A DNA stretch of 19,378 nucleotides from an uncultured Oscillospiraceae bacterium (GTDB taxonomy: Bacteria; Bacillota_A; Clostridia; Oscillospirales; Oscillospiraceae). The position numbers and the translations under genes are program-made. The stretch spans positions 1 through 19,378 of the forward strand of contig CAJTTS010000063.1 of NCBI GenBank assembly GCA_910579155.1, given 5' to 3'. Of the stretch, positions 1-7,259 are shown in pieces. The notes beneath the pieces are model-generated. The model made no database searches, was not told where the DNA came from, and saw only the letters and a list, made by a program, of their open reading frames with translations. The first letter of the stretch is position 1; each line of letters opens with the position of its first letter.

Positions 1-28
1 TGGACGGCCCTCCTTGAGTACTGTTCTC

Positions 29-808
29 TTATGCATAGAAGTTGACGCTGTTGGGGATCCCGACAAACATATAGCAGTAGGTGATGCCGTCGTACTGGGT
101 CATGCCCACGCCGATGCAGTCACATCTGGAGTCGATCATCGTCTCGAAATGGCCCGGCGAGTTGATCCAGTTGTCGACGGCGTGTTGGGCAGCGTCGGCT
201 GTGCCGGTGAACACGGTGAGGTTGTCACCGAAGCCATAGGGGTAACCGGCATCTGCGGCGGCTTTACTCTCCTCCGGAGCGTGGTGCCAGGTGTAGCGCT
301 GGTTGGAGCAGGCTTGTGCTGCGTTCATCAGGGCCTCATTGACCGGCAGCTCTGACACTCCATTGGCCTTTCTGGTCTGGTTGATGAGGCGGATCATCTC
401 CTGCCGTATCTCCATGTTGTCTGTCAGGCCGGCGCTGTCCCCGCTGGCGGTGGTTTCCGGCATAGCTGGAGTAGCGGGACCGACCGTCAACGTCACGCTC
501 CCGTGTTCCCCGGCGCTGTTGGTTGCGGTGATTTCCGCAGTCCCCTCCGCTTTGGCGACAGCAACCCAGAAGGTCAGCACCTGCTCCACCGCCACTGTGT
601 CCGGGTTGCTGGAGGTAACAGTGTAGTCCGTACCGCTGGGGCCGATGATGAGTCCGCTACGGTCTCCTACCTCCAGGGTACTTCCCTTGTAACTGCTCAC
701 CCGGACAGGTTCGTCAGGCGCTTCTGTCGCCATGGCGGGGATGGCGAGGGTTGTTGTGAGGATGGCTGCCGTCAATGCTGCGGTGATGCGCTTTTTCGTA
801 CTGGTCAT
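29..808 (-). CDS. Secreted Ig-like/CAP (SCP/PR1) domain protein
   Basis: This encodes a 259-residue exported protein. The start at 808 (MTSTKKR...) is chosen because AGGAGG at 817-822 lies 8 nt upstream; an ATG at 814 is only 2 nt from that site, and the frame stays open further upstream to 1087 without support. Residues 1 to about 20 are a signal peptide (KKR, a hydrophobic stretch, then an AMA-type cleavage site). A bacterial Ig-like segment follows (TSSNPDTVAVE, GTAEITATN). The C-terminal half is a CAP domain, with RLINQTRKANG at its start, a WHHA histidine, GDNLT where most members have GENI, and WINSPGHFETM near the end. Bacterial CAP proteins are common at the cell surface, but their activities are mostly unknown. 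The domain call is firm; the function is open. The gene stands alone on this strand. Confidence 0.88.
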   Translation of the reverse strand: MTSTKKRITAALTAAILTTTLAIPAMATEAPDEPVRVSSYKGSTLEVGDRSGLIIGPSGTDYTVTSSNPDTVAVEQVLTFWVAVAKAEGTAEITATNSAGEHGSVTLTVGPATPAMPETTASGDSAGLTDNMEIRQEMIRLINQTRKANGVSELPVNEALMNAAQACSNQRYTWHHAPEESKAAADAGYPYGFGDNLTVFTGTADAAQHAVDNWINSPGHFETMIDSRCDCIGVGMTQYDGITYCYMFVGIPNSVNFYA

Positions 809-814
809 TTGCAT

Positions 815-2000
815 TTCCTCCTGATTTCTGTATTTTGTGTAGGTTTCGCAAGTGACACAATATCGAAACAGAAGAGGAAAGTCGATAGGGATAAACGGAG
901 AAATACAGGAGTGAAAATTAAGCGTATTACACAGTACTTTGTTGTGTTTGTGAAGGGGCTCTTTCGGTGTGACGATTTTCTTGACCACATAAACAGCCAC
1001 AGACAGACATGGAACTCGTGGAAACACTGTTTTTAAAGAGTGCCGGAGAGTAAATGAAACAGAACAGAAACGGCTATAAACCATCAAAACTGTTTAAAAA
1101 ATCTTTGCGGACCTCTTTGTAGACACTGGTGCAGTCCGCAATTTCTCACAACGGTACTTTTTCTATGAAATGGCTTTGGGCTAGCGGCTTCGCTCTTGTT
1201 TACTGCGCCGCAAATTTTGCAGAGGTCCTCCCTTTCTGTACTGCACTTTTTCTCCCCCTTAGGGGCAGGAGGTGCCGGGGCAACGCCCCGGCGAGTGCGG
1301 ACGGCATATAGCCGGACGCAATGCTTGCCCCACCTCGTCGGCACAAGCTCTGCATCCCGCGCCCCGCCGCAAGCGGCAGGGCTTGCTCACTTCGCTGCAC
1401 CTCCTCGCCCCATAAAGCCAAAGGCCGACTTTGCGGGGACCCCGGCGAGGTGGGCTTCCGCCCCAACGGGGCGTTTCTGCACTGCCCTGACCCGACGCTT
1501 CCTTTGGCCCACAAAGTGACTGTCCGTACTGCGGGTAATTGGGTGATGACACGGGCCCGAAAACCACCAGGAGACTGGGCGAACTTACCCAGCCTCCTGG
1601 TGTCCCCACCCGTTCTGGCCTTCACACTTCAGGGCAGAAACCGTCCTCTCCGCATTTGCTCACAAAGGCCCCGGCACTGCGTTTCGCTCCTTTAGAGGTG
1701 TACGGATGCCACCAAGCCCGTAGGAGGGGCACAAAAGCCCTCACAGGGACCGACACGGGGCTTCGCGGTTTGGAGGTTTTGCCTCCACCTCAGATAAGCA
1801 GACATTGGCAGAGGGGAATCCACCAGAAAATCTGTTGCCCTCTCCAAATTTTTAGAACCTTTTGGAAGGGTTCGGGCTGGTTGCAAAGTCTCCTCTATGA
1901 TTACGGCGTGGCAAATTTTTCCCAGCAGCCTTTTCAGGGAACCAAACTTTTTCTAAACGTTCCTACTTTTGAAGCGGTGTAGTGCGACCGCCAAAAATTC
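815..2000. other. Long stretch with no convincing gene; possible mobile-element relic
   Basis: About 1.2 kb separates the CAP gene from the heparinase promoter. Positions 815-1090 are AT-rich and form the upstream region of the CAP gene; I see no clear -35/-10 pair there. Positions about 1200-1990 are GC-rich and open in several frames on both strands (for example 1200-1625 minus), but none has a good ribosome site or a recognisable domain. The translations are rich in Arg, Gly and Pro, as expected of non-coding GC-rich DNA. The segment also contains the strong hairpin annotated separately at 1565-1602. I vaguely recall similar sequence from conjugative transposons of gut Firmicutes, but I cannot confirm this here. 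Confidence 0.4.
1565..1602 (-). other. Candidate transfer origin (oriT-like hairpin)
   Basis: Seen directly: left arm 1565-1579 and right arm 1588-1602 form 9 bp, one A/C mismatch, then 5 bp around an 8-nt loop. On the minus strand the inner part (positions 1587-1576) reads TAAGTTCGCCCA. The nick-region core known from RSF1010/R1162 and staphylococcal pSK41/pGO1 origins is TAAGTGCGCCCT, so 10 of 12 bases agree. In those origins the inverted repeat lies next to the nick core; here the core spans the loop, which is a difference. No relaxase gene is in the window. The hairpin is certain; the oriT reading is inference. Confidence 0.3.
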
Positions 2001-2023
2001 CCCTTTTCTTCACTTCTGTGCTA

Positions 2024-2032
2024 TGGTATAAT
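2024..2032 (+). promoter_or_regulatory. Extended -10 promoter of the heparinase-family gene
   Basis: TGG-TATAAT at 2024-2032 is a perfect -10 with the TGn extension. A -35 at the right distance (about 2004-2009, TTTTCT) is poor, as is usual for extended -10 promoters. Transcription would start near 2039, about 55 nt before the ATG at 2095. Confidence 0.6.
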
Positions 2033-2094
2033 GGTAAGAAGTATAATTATGTAACTTTTCCGTTCTGTCATTTCACCCACAGGAGGTAAAAGCT

Positions 2095-3873
2095 ATGGTG
2101 ACTGCCGATGCACTCCAGCAGTTCCTGCTGGACTACAAGCGCCAACTGAAACAGGCGGCAGACAGTCCGCAATATATGCCCCCTTTGACAGAGACGCTCT
2201 TTGCCGGGTACGAGCGAACCGGAAGCCGCTTGGACTATGAGACGGCCTATTTTGCCCGGCGGAAATGCCTGGCGGTTCTGGGACTCCAGTCTGTAGTAGA
2301 GCAGGAGGAGGATGGATGCGTCCTGCCCACGCGCCTGAACGCGCTGACCACTGTGATTGAGGATATCTGCGGCGAGATGTGCTGGGCGCTGCCGGCCCAT
2401 GTGGACAGCCGGAACGATCCGCAATGGTTTGTCACCGTGGATCTGTTTGCTGCAGAAACTGCCCAGACGCTGGCAGAGCTGTCTGTCCGGCTGGAGAGCC
2501 AACTCCCGCCCTCTGTCTGCGGCCTGATCGCAGACGAAGTAGAGCGGCGGGTGTTTACCCCCTTCCTCAACACCCCGGCCCCCTACCCTGATTGGGAGGG
2601 CTCTTTCAACAACTGGAACGCAGTGTGCGCGGGGGCAATTGGAAGTGCAGCCCTGAACCTGCTCCAAAACCAGCCGGATCGGCTGAACTGCTGTCTGGAA
2701 CGGGTCTGCGCATCCCTACCAAGCTACATCCGCGGCTTCGCGGAGGACGGCACCTGTCTGGAGGGTGCAACCTATTACACCTATGGCATGACCTATTTCG
2801 TCAATTTCGCCTTGGAGCTCTATGCGTTTACCACCGGGAAAACCGATCTCCTCTGCGGAGAGTGGGGTGGCTTTCCCGCTGGACAGAATGGCGTGCGGGC
2901 CAACATCGCCCGGTTCCTCCCAAAATGCTTTTTCCCGGATGGGAATAGCGTCAGTTTTGCCGATGCGACCAGCTTGGAGACTTTCCGGGTGGGACAGCTC
3001 TGCGCCCTGTCTATGCGCTTTCCGGGTGTGGAACTTCCCAGCCTGCACTGCGCGGCGGGGCTTCACAGCGATCCATGCTACCGATTCGCCGCCTTGCGGA
3101 TGGACCTGTTTTGTACGCAACAGTATCTGAACACAGGCCTAATCTGGCAGCCAGACGCCCCAGAGGAGACACGCTCCGTCGCCCGTTTTGACATTCTCCC
3201 CGCCGCCCAGTGGTGCGTTGGCCGATCTGCCTCCGGAACAGGCTTTGCCTGCAAAGGCGGGGACAATGGCGGCTCCCACAACCACAACGACATTGGGCAC
3301 TTCATTTATGAGGCGGGGGGCGTTATGCTTTTGACGGATCTGGGCCTGGGCGAGTATACGCGAGACTACTATGGCCCAAGGCGCTACGAAATCCTGTGTG
3401 CCGGCTCCCAGGGACACAGTGTTCCCATCGTGGACGGGGAGGGGCAGTGTGCGGGCTCGCAGTACCGCTGTGACGCATTTGACGCACGAGAGGACGGAAC
3501 GGTGGAACTGGAGCTTCACAGCGCCTACCGTCCCAGTCTGCTGAAGCGGTTTGTCCGGAGGTTTGAATTCAATCTGGGAAACGGTGGGCTGTGGGTACGG
3601 GATCGCCTCTGGCTGTCCTGCGGCAGCGAGGTACTTGAAAATCTGATCACACAGGTTCAGCCGGAACTGACAGATGGTGGCATTTTACTGCGAAGCGGTC
3701 TTGTCACGATGCTCTTGCGGATTGCGCTGCCGGCCCAAGCGGATATTTCGGTTCAAACTTACTGCCACCGCAACCATCAGGGAGAGCCGGAGCCTGTCTA
3801 TGCGATCCAGTGGGCGGTTCCTGCTGTAGGAGACACAGCGGAAAGTTGCTTTTTTATCTGCCGCATAGAATGA
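2095..3873 (+). CDS. Heparinase II/III-family protein, no signal peptide
   Basis: This is a 592-residue protein. AGGAGG lies 8 nt before the ATG. The first half resembles the alpha/alpha toroid of polysaccharide lyases, with NNWN at residues 172-175 and a DGTCLEG...YYTYG segment at about 219-231. The second half begins the beta-sandwich domain with GSHNHNDIGHF at 393-403, the His/Asn-rich metal-site motif typical of heparinase II/III-like proteins. Known relatives cleave uronic-acid polysaccharides such as heparin or alginate by beta-elimination. The substrate here cannot be read from sequence. There is no signal peptide, so it would act in the cytoplasm, perhaps on imported oligosaccharides. 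No transporter or glycan genes are adjacent, which is unusual. It sits to the left of a tRNA(fMet) 3' remnant and may be cargo of an inserted element. The family call is strong; the reaction is inferred. Confidence 0.85.
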   Translation: MVTADALQQFLLDYKRQLKQAADSPQYMPPLTETLFAGYERTGSRLDYETAYFARRKCLAVLGLQSVVEQEEDGCVLPTRLNALTTVIEDICGEMCWALPAHVDSRNDPQWFVTVDLFAAETAQTLAELSVRLESQLPPSVCGLIADEVERRVFTPFLNTPAPYPDWEGSFNNWNAVCAGAIGSAALNLLQNQPDRLNCCLERVCASLPSYIRGFAEDGTCLEGATYYTYGMTYFVNFALELYAFTTGKTDLLCGEWGGFPAGQNGVRANIARFLPKCFFPDGNSVSFADATSLETFRVGQLCALSMRFPGVELPSLHCAAGLHSDPCYRFAALRMDLFCTQQYLNTGLIWQPDAPEETRSVARFDILPAAQWCVGRSASGTGFACKGGDNGGSHNHNDIGHFIYEAGGVMLLTDLGLGEYTRDYYGPRRYEILCAGSQGHSVPIVDGEGQCAGSQYRCDAFDAREDGTVELELHSAYRPSLLKRFVRRFEFNLGNGGLWVRDRLWLSCGSEVLENLITQVQPELTDGGILLRSGLVTMLLRIALPAQADISVQTYCHRNHQGEPEPVYAIQWAVPAVGDTAESCFFICRIE

Positions 3874-4022
3874 GCTCAGAGAAAATTTTTTACTCGCCGA
3901 CCCAGATTCAGACCCAGAACAGGAAAAAAGCAGGCGGAAACAGTGGAGAGAACAGGGCCGGAAAGCATCCTCACATGAATCAAACACGCCCCGAAAGCGC
4001 CAAAAAGCCGCCGCCAGCCGCA

Positions 4023-4067
4023 GCTCATAACCCGAAGGTCGTCGGTTCAAATCCGGCCCCGCGACCA
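4023..4067 (+). pseudogene. 3' half of initiator tRNA-Met (probable attachment-site remnant)
   Basis: The stretch matches the 3' half of a tRNA(fMet): loop CTCATAA, the CCCGA strand of the anticodon stem, variable loop AGGTC, a T arm (GTCGG / TTCAAAT / CCGGC), an acceptor strand and CCA at 4065-4067. The CCC run after the loop is the initiator signature. The bases before the loop (CCGCAG) cannot form the anticodon stem and no D arm is present, so the 5' half is missing. The acceptor strand is also one base short. A break exactly at the anticodon loop is the standard outcome when a tyrosine-recombinase element integrates into a tRNA gene and displaces its original 3' end. By that logic the element lies to the left. 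Confidence 0.75.
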
Positions 4068-4725
4068 AGTTGAAAGCTACATTTTATCTTAAAAGAATAA
4101 TCTCTTTGCGTTTTCAGAAAAAATAAATATCCTCTCGTTTTCGTTTTTGGTCGCCCGTAACACCGATAGAATAGAAAATGCTTGTGTTACAAACGGGTAA
4201 TCAGTTCCAAACAAAATTCTTTCATATCCAATTTCGTTTATTAAGTGTTTTTATATGCTCTGCGGGCTAAATACTAATATCTGTATAAAGCTGTTTACGG
4301 GTGTATTTGTCTTGAATTATGCTACAACGGAAAGACTGTTAAAAGATATGAATAATAATTGTATCAGTAAAGCAGTTATTCAGCAAATAAACCCGCCTAA
4401 TAAAAATAGTGCGGATATGATGGAGGAAATCGTAACCCAAAATGAACGGCTATACATTTGGGGCAATCCACCCTTTTGATGAAAACATTGACAGTAAAAT
4501 AAAGCATTATATGAATTTACATATCAAGGGTTGGAAGATAAACCCTCATGTATATTTCTTTGTCAATGGCTTTAGAGAAACTTTCACCCAATTTTTTATC
4601 TTTCCGAAAAACGGTATAGCGGTAAATTGTTCTATTTTGTCTCCTGTTTGCGCTCGCTATTTTGCCGGGGTTGCGGAGCGCTCCACACTTGTCCTACCCG
4701 ACTGCTATCAATACGGTTTCATAGT
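4068..4725. other. AT-rich relic with broken reading frames
   Basis: This stretch is much more AT-rich than the DNA on either side. Two overlapping plus-strand frames (4255-4479 and 4442-4747) encode 74 and 101 residues. They lack good ribosome sites, and neither protein is recognisable. The second frame ends inside the hairpin at 4726-4759, so it is not a normal gene end. An imperfect inverted repeat (CCCGTAACAC about 4154-4163, answered by GTGTTACAAACGGG about 4184-4197) is also visible. The simplest reading is a decayed insertion next to the tRNA remnant. Confidence 0.4.
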
Positions 4726-4759
4726 AAAATGCGGCAATCAAAAATGATTGCCGCATTTT
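4726..4759. terminator. Perfect 15-bp hairpin, probable terminator
   Basis: Arms 4726-4740 and 4745-4759 are exactly complementary around an AAAA loop. The stem ends in A/T pairs, so the right arm finishes in TTTT on the plus strand and the left arm gives TTTT on the minus strand. It can therefore work in both directions. It separates the AT-rich relic from the bactofilin gene, whose stop lies about 70 bp away. Confidence 0.7.
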
Positions 4760-4827
4760 GACCATGCTCTGAACAGTAGTTTTGTTGTTGTCCTTGTGCG
4801 GGGCAGCCCTTGCTCCGGCGGGTTTTT

Positions 4828-5328
4828 TTATTGCTCCTCGTCCAGCTCAAACCCCGGTCCGAATTCCAGGCTTTGCGAGCTTCTGACCGCGCTCAGCTCC
4901 GGTTCCAGGGCGGTCTGGGGCTTTACCGTGGTACACCGGCCGTTGAGGATACCGCCGTCTTCCACCACCAGAGAGGCGGTCTTGACGTCGCCGTCCAAAC
5001 TGCCGGAGGACTCCAGGCGCATATGCTCCCTGGCGCTGACATTGCCCTCCACACGGCCCGCCACCCGGACCACGTCCGCCGCGACAGGGCCACGGATCAG
5101 ACCGGACTCCGCCACGATCACCGCGCCGGTCATGTCGAATTCGCCCTCCACGACGCCCTCGACCTGGACCACGCCTTCGCCCCGCAGAGTGCCGGTAAAT
5201 GTAATGCCCTGAGCGATCACCGTGCTGCCCGCCCGGGAGGGCGCGGGAGCGCTGGCCGGCTCTTCCTTGGGAAGGGCCGGAACTTCCGCCTGAGGCTGTT
5301 CCACTTTCTGCATTCCAAAGAAACCCAT
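4828..5328 (-). CDS. Bactofilin-family cytoskeletal protein
   Basis: This is a 166-residue protein. The ATG at 5328 is preceded by AAAGGTGAG; in-frame codons further upstream would overlap the promoter and lack a ribosome site. Residues 1-35 form a flexible Pro/Glu/Ala-rich tail, and residues about 35-135 are a bactofilin core. Its repeating short beta strands and turns (GTLRGEGVVQVEGVVEGEFDMTG, VAGRVEGNVSAREHMRLESSGSLDGDV) are typical of a right-handed beta helix. The C-terminal tail is acidic and Glu-rich. Bactofilins polymerise without nucleotide into membrane-associated filaments that position cell-wall enzymes and other proteins. The gene is monocistronic with its own promoter, and no M23 peptidase partner is next to it in this window. 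Confidence 0.88.
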   Translation of the reverse strand: MGFFGMQKVEQPQAEVPALPKEEPASAPAPSRAGSTVIAQGITFTGTLRGEGVVQVEGVVEGEFDMTGAVIVAESGLIRGPVAADVVRVAGRVEGNVSAREHMRLESSGSLDGDVKTASLVVEDGGILNGRCTTVKPQTALEPELSAVRSSQSLEFGPGFELDEEQ

Positions 5329-5361
5329 GACGATCTCACCTTTCCTTGTGTGGCTGTTTTG

Positions 5362-5390
5362 AATATACCACACAAGAAACAAAATTTCAA
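5362..5390 (-). promoter_or_regulatory. Sigma-A type promoter of the bactofilin gene
   Basis: On the minus strand TTGAAA (5390-5385) is followed after 17 bp by TATATT (5367-5362). Both boxes match consensus at 5 of 6 positions. The start site would be near 5355, giving a leader of about 26 nt. Confidence 0.75.
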
Positions 5391-5441
5391 CCCCAAATGT
5401 TTGTCCATTTCCGGCGAAAAGCAGCCTGTGCCAGCACCTTG

Positions 5442-6173
5442 CTACCGCTCCGTCAGCCTCCGCCGAAACAGGACAACGGCCAGGGCCAGCACCGCCGCCG
5501 CCCAAACCGTCACCCACAAAAGGTGCCCGGGCAGAACCGCCCAGTCCCCCGCCAGCGCGGCTTTGGCCCCATCCGCGCCGTGGACAAAGGGGAGGAAATA
5601 GGCCACGGTATGAAACGCCCCGCCCACCAGGGACAGGTCAAACCAGATGCCAGCCAGCCAAGCGGTGGCATTGGTCAGGATGGCCCCACACATGCCGCCC
5701 ACCTGCTTATCGTTAAACAGCGTACCGCACAGCAGGCCCAGGGCGATGAACAACAGGGCCGATGGGACCAGCGAGGCCACCACCGCCATCAGGTTCCAGC
5801 TCAGGGGCAGGCCAAGAGCCACCGCCGCCGCCAGGCAGATAACGCTCTGCCCCACCGCCATGGGCAGCAGGGGCAGCAGGTAGCCCAGCAGAAAGTCCGC
5901 CGCCGTCATGGGAGACGCCGCCAGCCGGGCCAGGAAAGAGGTGGCGCGGTCCTTGGCGATCAGCAACCCGGAAAACAGCGCTAAAAACGTCAGCCCGAAC
6001 AGGGCGATGCCCGGAGCCAAGGTGTCCAGCTCAAAGATATGCACCGGGACGTTGCGCTGAATCACGTTCATCAGCACCAGCAGGACCAGGGGAAACCCCA
6101 GCCCGAAGAACAGGGTCAGCGGGTCCCGGATCAGCTCCTTCATATTGCGTTTGGCAAAGGCTCTCACCCTCAT
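5442..6173 (-). CDS. ABC-2 type transporter permease
   Basis: This is a 243-residue integral membrane protein with about six hydrophobic spans. The first is at about residues 20-40 (LFFGLGFPLVLLVLMNVI), and further spans run to VLALAVVLF near the C-terminus. The layout is that of the ABC-2 family: an N-terminal amphipathic segment (KRNMKELIRDP), the first span, an outside loop, then four or five further spans. Its start codon overlaps the stop of the ATPase gene by 4 nt (ATGA), so the two are translationally coupled and almost certainly form one exporter. ABC-2 exporters move drugs, lipids, antimicrobial peptides or polysaccharides; the substrate is unknown. It is the last gene of the AbrB/ATPase/permease operon. 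Confidence 0.88.
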   Translation of the reverse strand: MRVRAFAKRNMKELIRDPLTLFFGLGFPLVLLVLMNVIQRNVPVHIFELDTLAPGIALFGLTFLALFSGLLIAKDRATSFLARLAASPMTAADFLLGYLLPLLPMAVGQSVICLAAAVALGLPLSWNLMAVVASLVPSALLFIALGLLCGTLFNDKQVGGMCGAILTNATAWLAGIWFDLSLVGGAFHTVAYFLPFVHGADGAKAALAGDWAVLPGHLLWVTVWAAAVLALAVVLFRRRLTER

Positions 6174-6889
6174 GACGCGGCCTCCTCTCCCGCCAGGGCC
6201 ACAAAGGCGTCCTCAAAGCTCCCGCACCCCGCCAGCGCTTTCAGCTCCGCCGCCGTCCCTACGGCCCGCAGCCGTCCGGCGGCCATAATCCCGACGCGGT
6301 CCGACAGGGACTCCGCCTCCTCCAGATAGTGGGTGGTCAAGATGATGGTGGCGCGCCCCTTCAGCCCACGGATCACGCCCCACAGCTCCCGCCGGGCCAG
6401 CACATCCAAACCCAGGGTGGGTTCGTCCAGAAACAATACCTCCGGCTGGGACACCAGCGCCATGGCGATGGACAGCCGTCTCTGCCAGCCGCCGGACAGT
6501 GTTTTTGCCCGCCGCCTTACCCACTGGGTCAGGCCGAGTTGGTCCATCACCTCAGCGGTACGCTCCCTGGGGCGGCCATAGATGCCCGCCATCAGCTCCA
6601 GGTTTTCCGCCACCGTGAGGCCGGGGGCCACCGCCGTCTCCTGGGGCGAGACCGCCAAAATCTCCTTGGCCCGGTGGCTCTGGGTGCGGACGCTGTGCCC
6701 CATCAGCAGCCCGTCCCCCTCGGTGGGAACCAGCAAGCAGGACAGCATTTTGATGGTGGTGGACTTTCCAGCCCCGTTTACTCCCAGCAGGGCGAACAGC
6801 TCCCCCGCCGGGACGGACAGCTCCAAGCGGTCCACCACGGTTTGGCCGCCGTATTTCTTGGTCAGTCCTAAAATTTGAATGGCATTCAT
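6170..6889 (-). CDS. ABC transporter ATP-binding protein
   Basis: This is a 239-residue ABC ATPase with every motif intact: Walker A GVNGAGKSTT (residues 36-45), Q-loop Gln83 (SPQET), signature LSGGW (131-135), Walker B LFLDEP (152-157), D-loop and switch His187 (TTHYLEEAE). The family with the THYLEEAE ending drives ABC-2 exporters of the drug/lantibiotic-immunity kind. The start overlaps the stop of the AbrB-type gene by 4 nt and its end overlaps the permease start by 4 nt. It powers the permease encoded at 5442-6173. Confidence 0.93.
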   Translation of the reverse strand: MNAIQILGLTKKYGGQTVVDRLELSVPAGELFALLGVNGAGKSTTIKMLSCLLVPTEGDGLLMGHSVRTQSHRAKEILAVSPQETAVAPGLTVAENLELMAGIYGRPRERTAEVMDQLGLTQWVRRRAKTLSGGWQRRLSIAMALVSQPEVLFLDEPTLGLDVLARRELWGVIRGLKGRATIILTTHYLEEAESLSDRVGIMAAGRLRAVGTAAELKALAGCGSFEDAFVALAGEEAAS

Positions 6890-7131
6890 TGCTCAGACCC
6901 CTTTTCTTTCTCCCGTGCCTGCTGTCCTTGACGCAGGGCCTCGCCCATAAAGTCCATCATCCCGTCGAAGGCCACGATGGCGATACCCTTTTTCTTGTCC
7001 GCCATCAGCAGCAGGTTGTCCCCCGGCTCAATTTCAAACAGCTCCCGCACCTCCTTGGGGATGACGATCTGGCCCTTGTCCCCTACCCGCACCGTGCTCA
7101 GGAACTGATCCCGCGGCAGCTTTAGCTTCAC
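6886..7131 (-). CDS. AbrB/SpoVT-type DNA-binding regulator
   Basis: This is an 81-residue protein with an N-terminal swapped-hairpin DNA-binding domain (STVRVGDKGQIVIPKEVRELFEIEPGDNLLLM, about residues 10-40) followed by a charged helical tail. I place the start at GTG 7131, not at the in-frame ATG 7146. The sequence GGAGGAG (7143-7137) sits just before the GTG as a ribosome site and would be coding if the ATG were used. The domain is shared by AbrB, SpoVT and MazE-type antitoxins, but no toxin gene is adjacent. The gene leads an operon with an ABC exporter, so control of its own promoter and of the exporter is the likely role (inference). Confidence 0.85.
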   Translation of the reverse strand: MKLKLPRDQFLSTVRVGDKGQIVIPKEVRELFEIEPGDNLLLMADKKKGIAIVAFDGMMDFMGEALRQGQQAREKEKGSEQ

Positions 7132-7149
7132 AGCAACTCCTCCCATCAG

Positions 7150-7173
7150 TTATACTTTTTCCACTTAGTATAA
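7150..7173. promoter_or_regulatory. Inverted repeat over the -10, candidate operator
   Basis: TTATACT at 7150-7156 and AGTATAA at 7167-7173 are perfect 7-bp inverted arms separated by 10 bp. One arm coincides with the -10 box and the other lies just past the start site. The position suits a repressor site. AbrB-type dimers bind AT-rich sites, so the product of the first gene is the natural candidate (inference). Confidence 0.45.
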
Positions 7174-7195
7174 CTCCTCAAACTCGCGCTGTCAA
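7167..7195 (-). promoter_or_regulatory. Strong promoter of the AbrB-ABC exporter operon
   Basis: On the minus strand a perfect TTGACA (7195-7190) is followed after exactly 17 bp by TATACT (7172-7167). This is one of the best sigma-A type promoters in the window. The leader is about 30 nt. Confidence 0.85.
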
Positions 7196-7259
7196 GCGCT
7201 AATTTCTGCCGGTTCTGTTTTCTCCGGGGGGCGCATACAATGCAGGGAGGTGAACGCAA

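Noticed and set aside
1200..1625. Minus-strand open frame of 141 codons in the gene-poor stretch
   Set aside because: Several frames on both strands are open here because of high GC; there is no ribosome site or domain. Kept only as a note, since it could be a conserved mobile-element sequence.
3685..4068. Minus-strand open frame ending in a GPDLNRRPSGYEL-like peptide
   Set aside because: This is the well-known artefact of reading the antisense of a tRNA 3' half; it led to the tRNA(fMet) remnant instead.
6886..7131. AbrB-type gene as antitoxin of a toxin-antitoxin pair
   Set aside because: No small toxin gene is adjacent; the next gene is an ABC ATPase with overlapping ends, so regulator of an exporter fits better.
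7234..7241. CATACAAT resembling a sigma-E -10 box upstream of spoIIP
   Set aside because: It ends only 18 nt before the ATG, so transcripts would start inside the ribosome site, and there is no matching -35. The true sporulation promoter is not evident.
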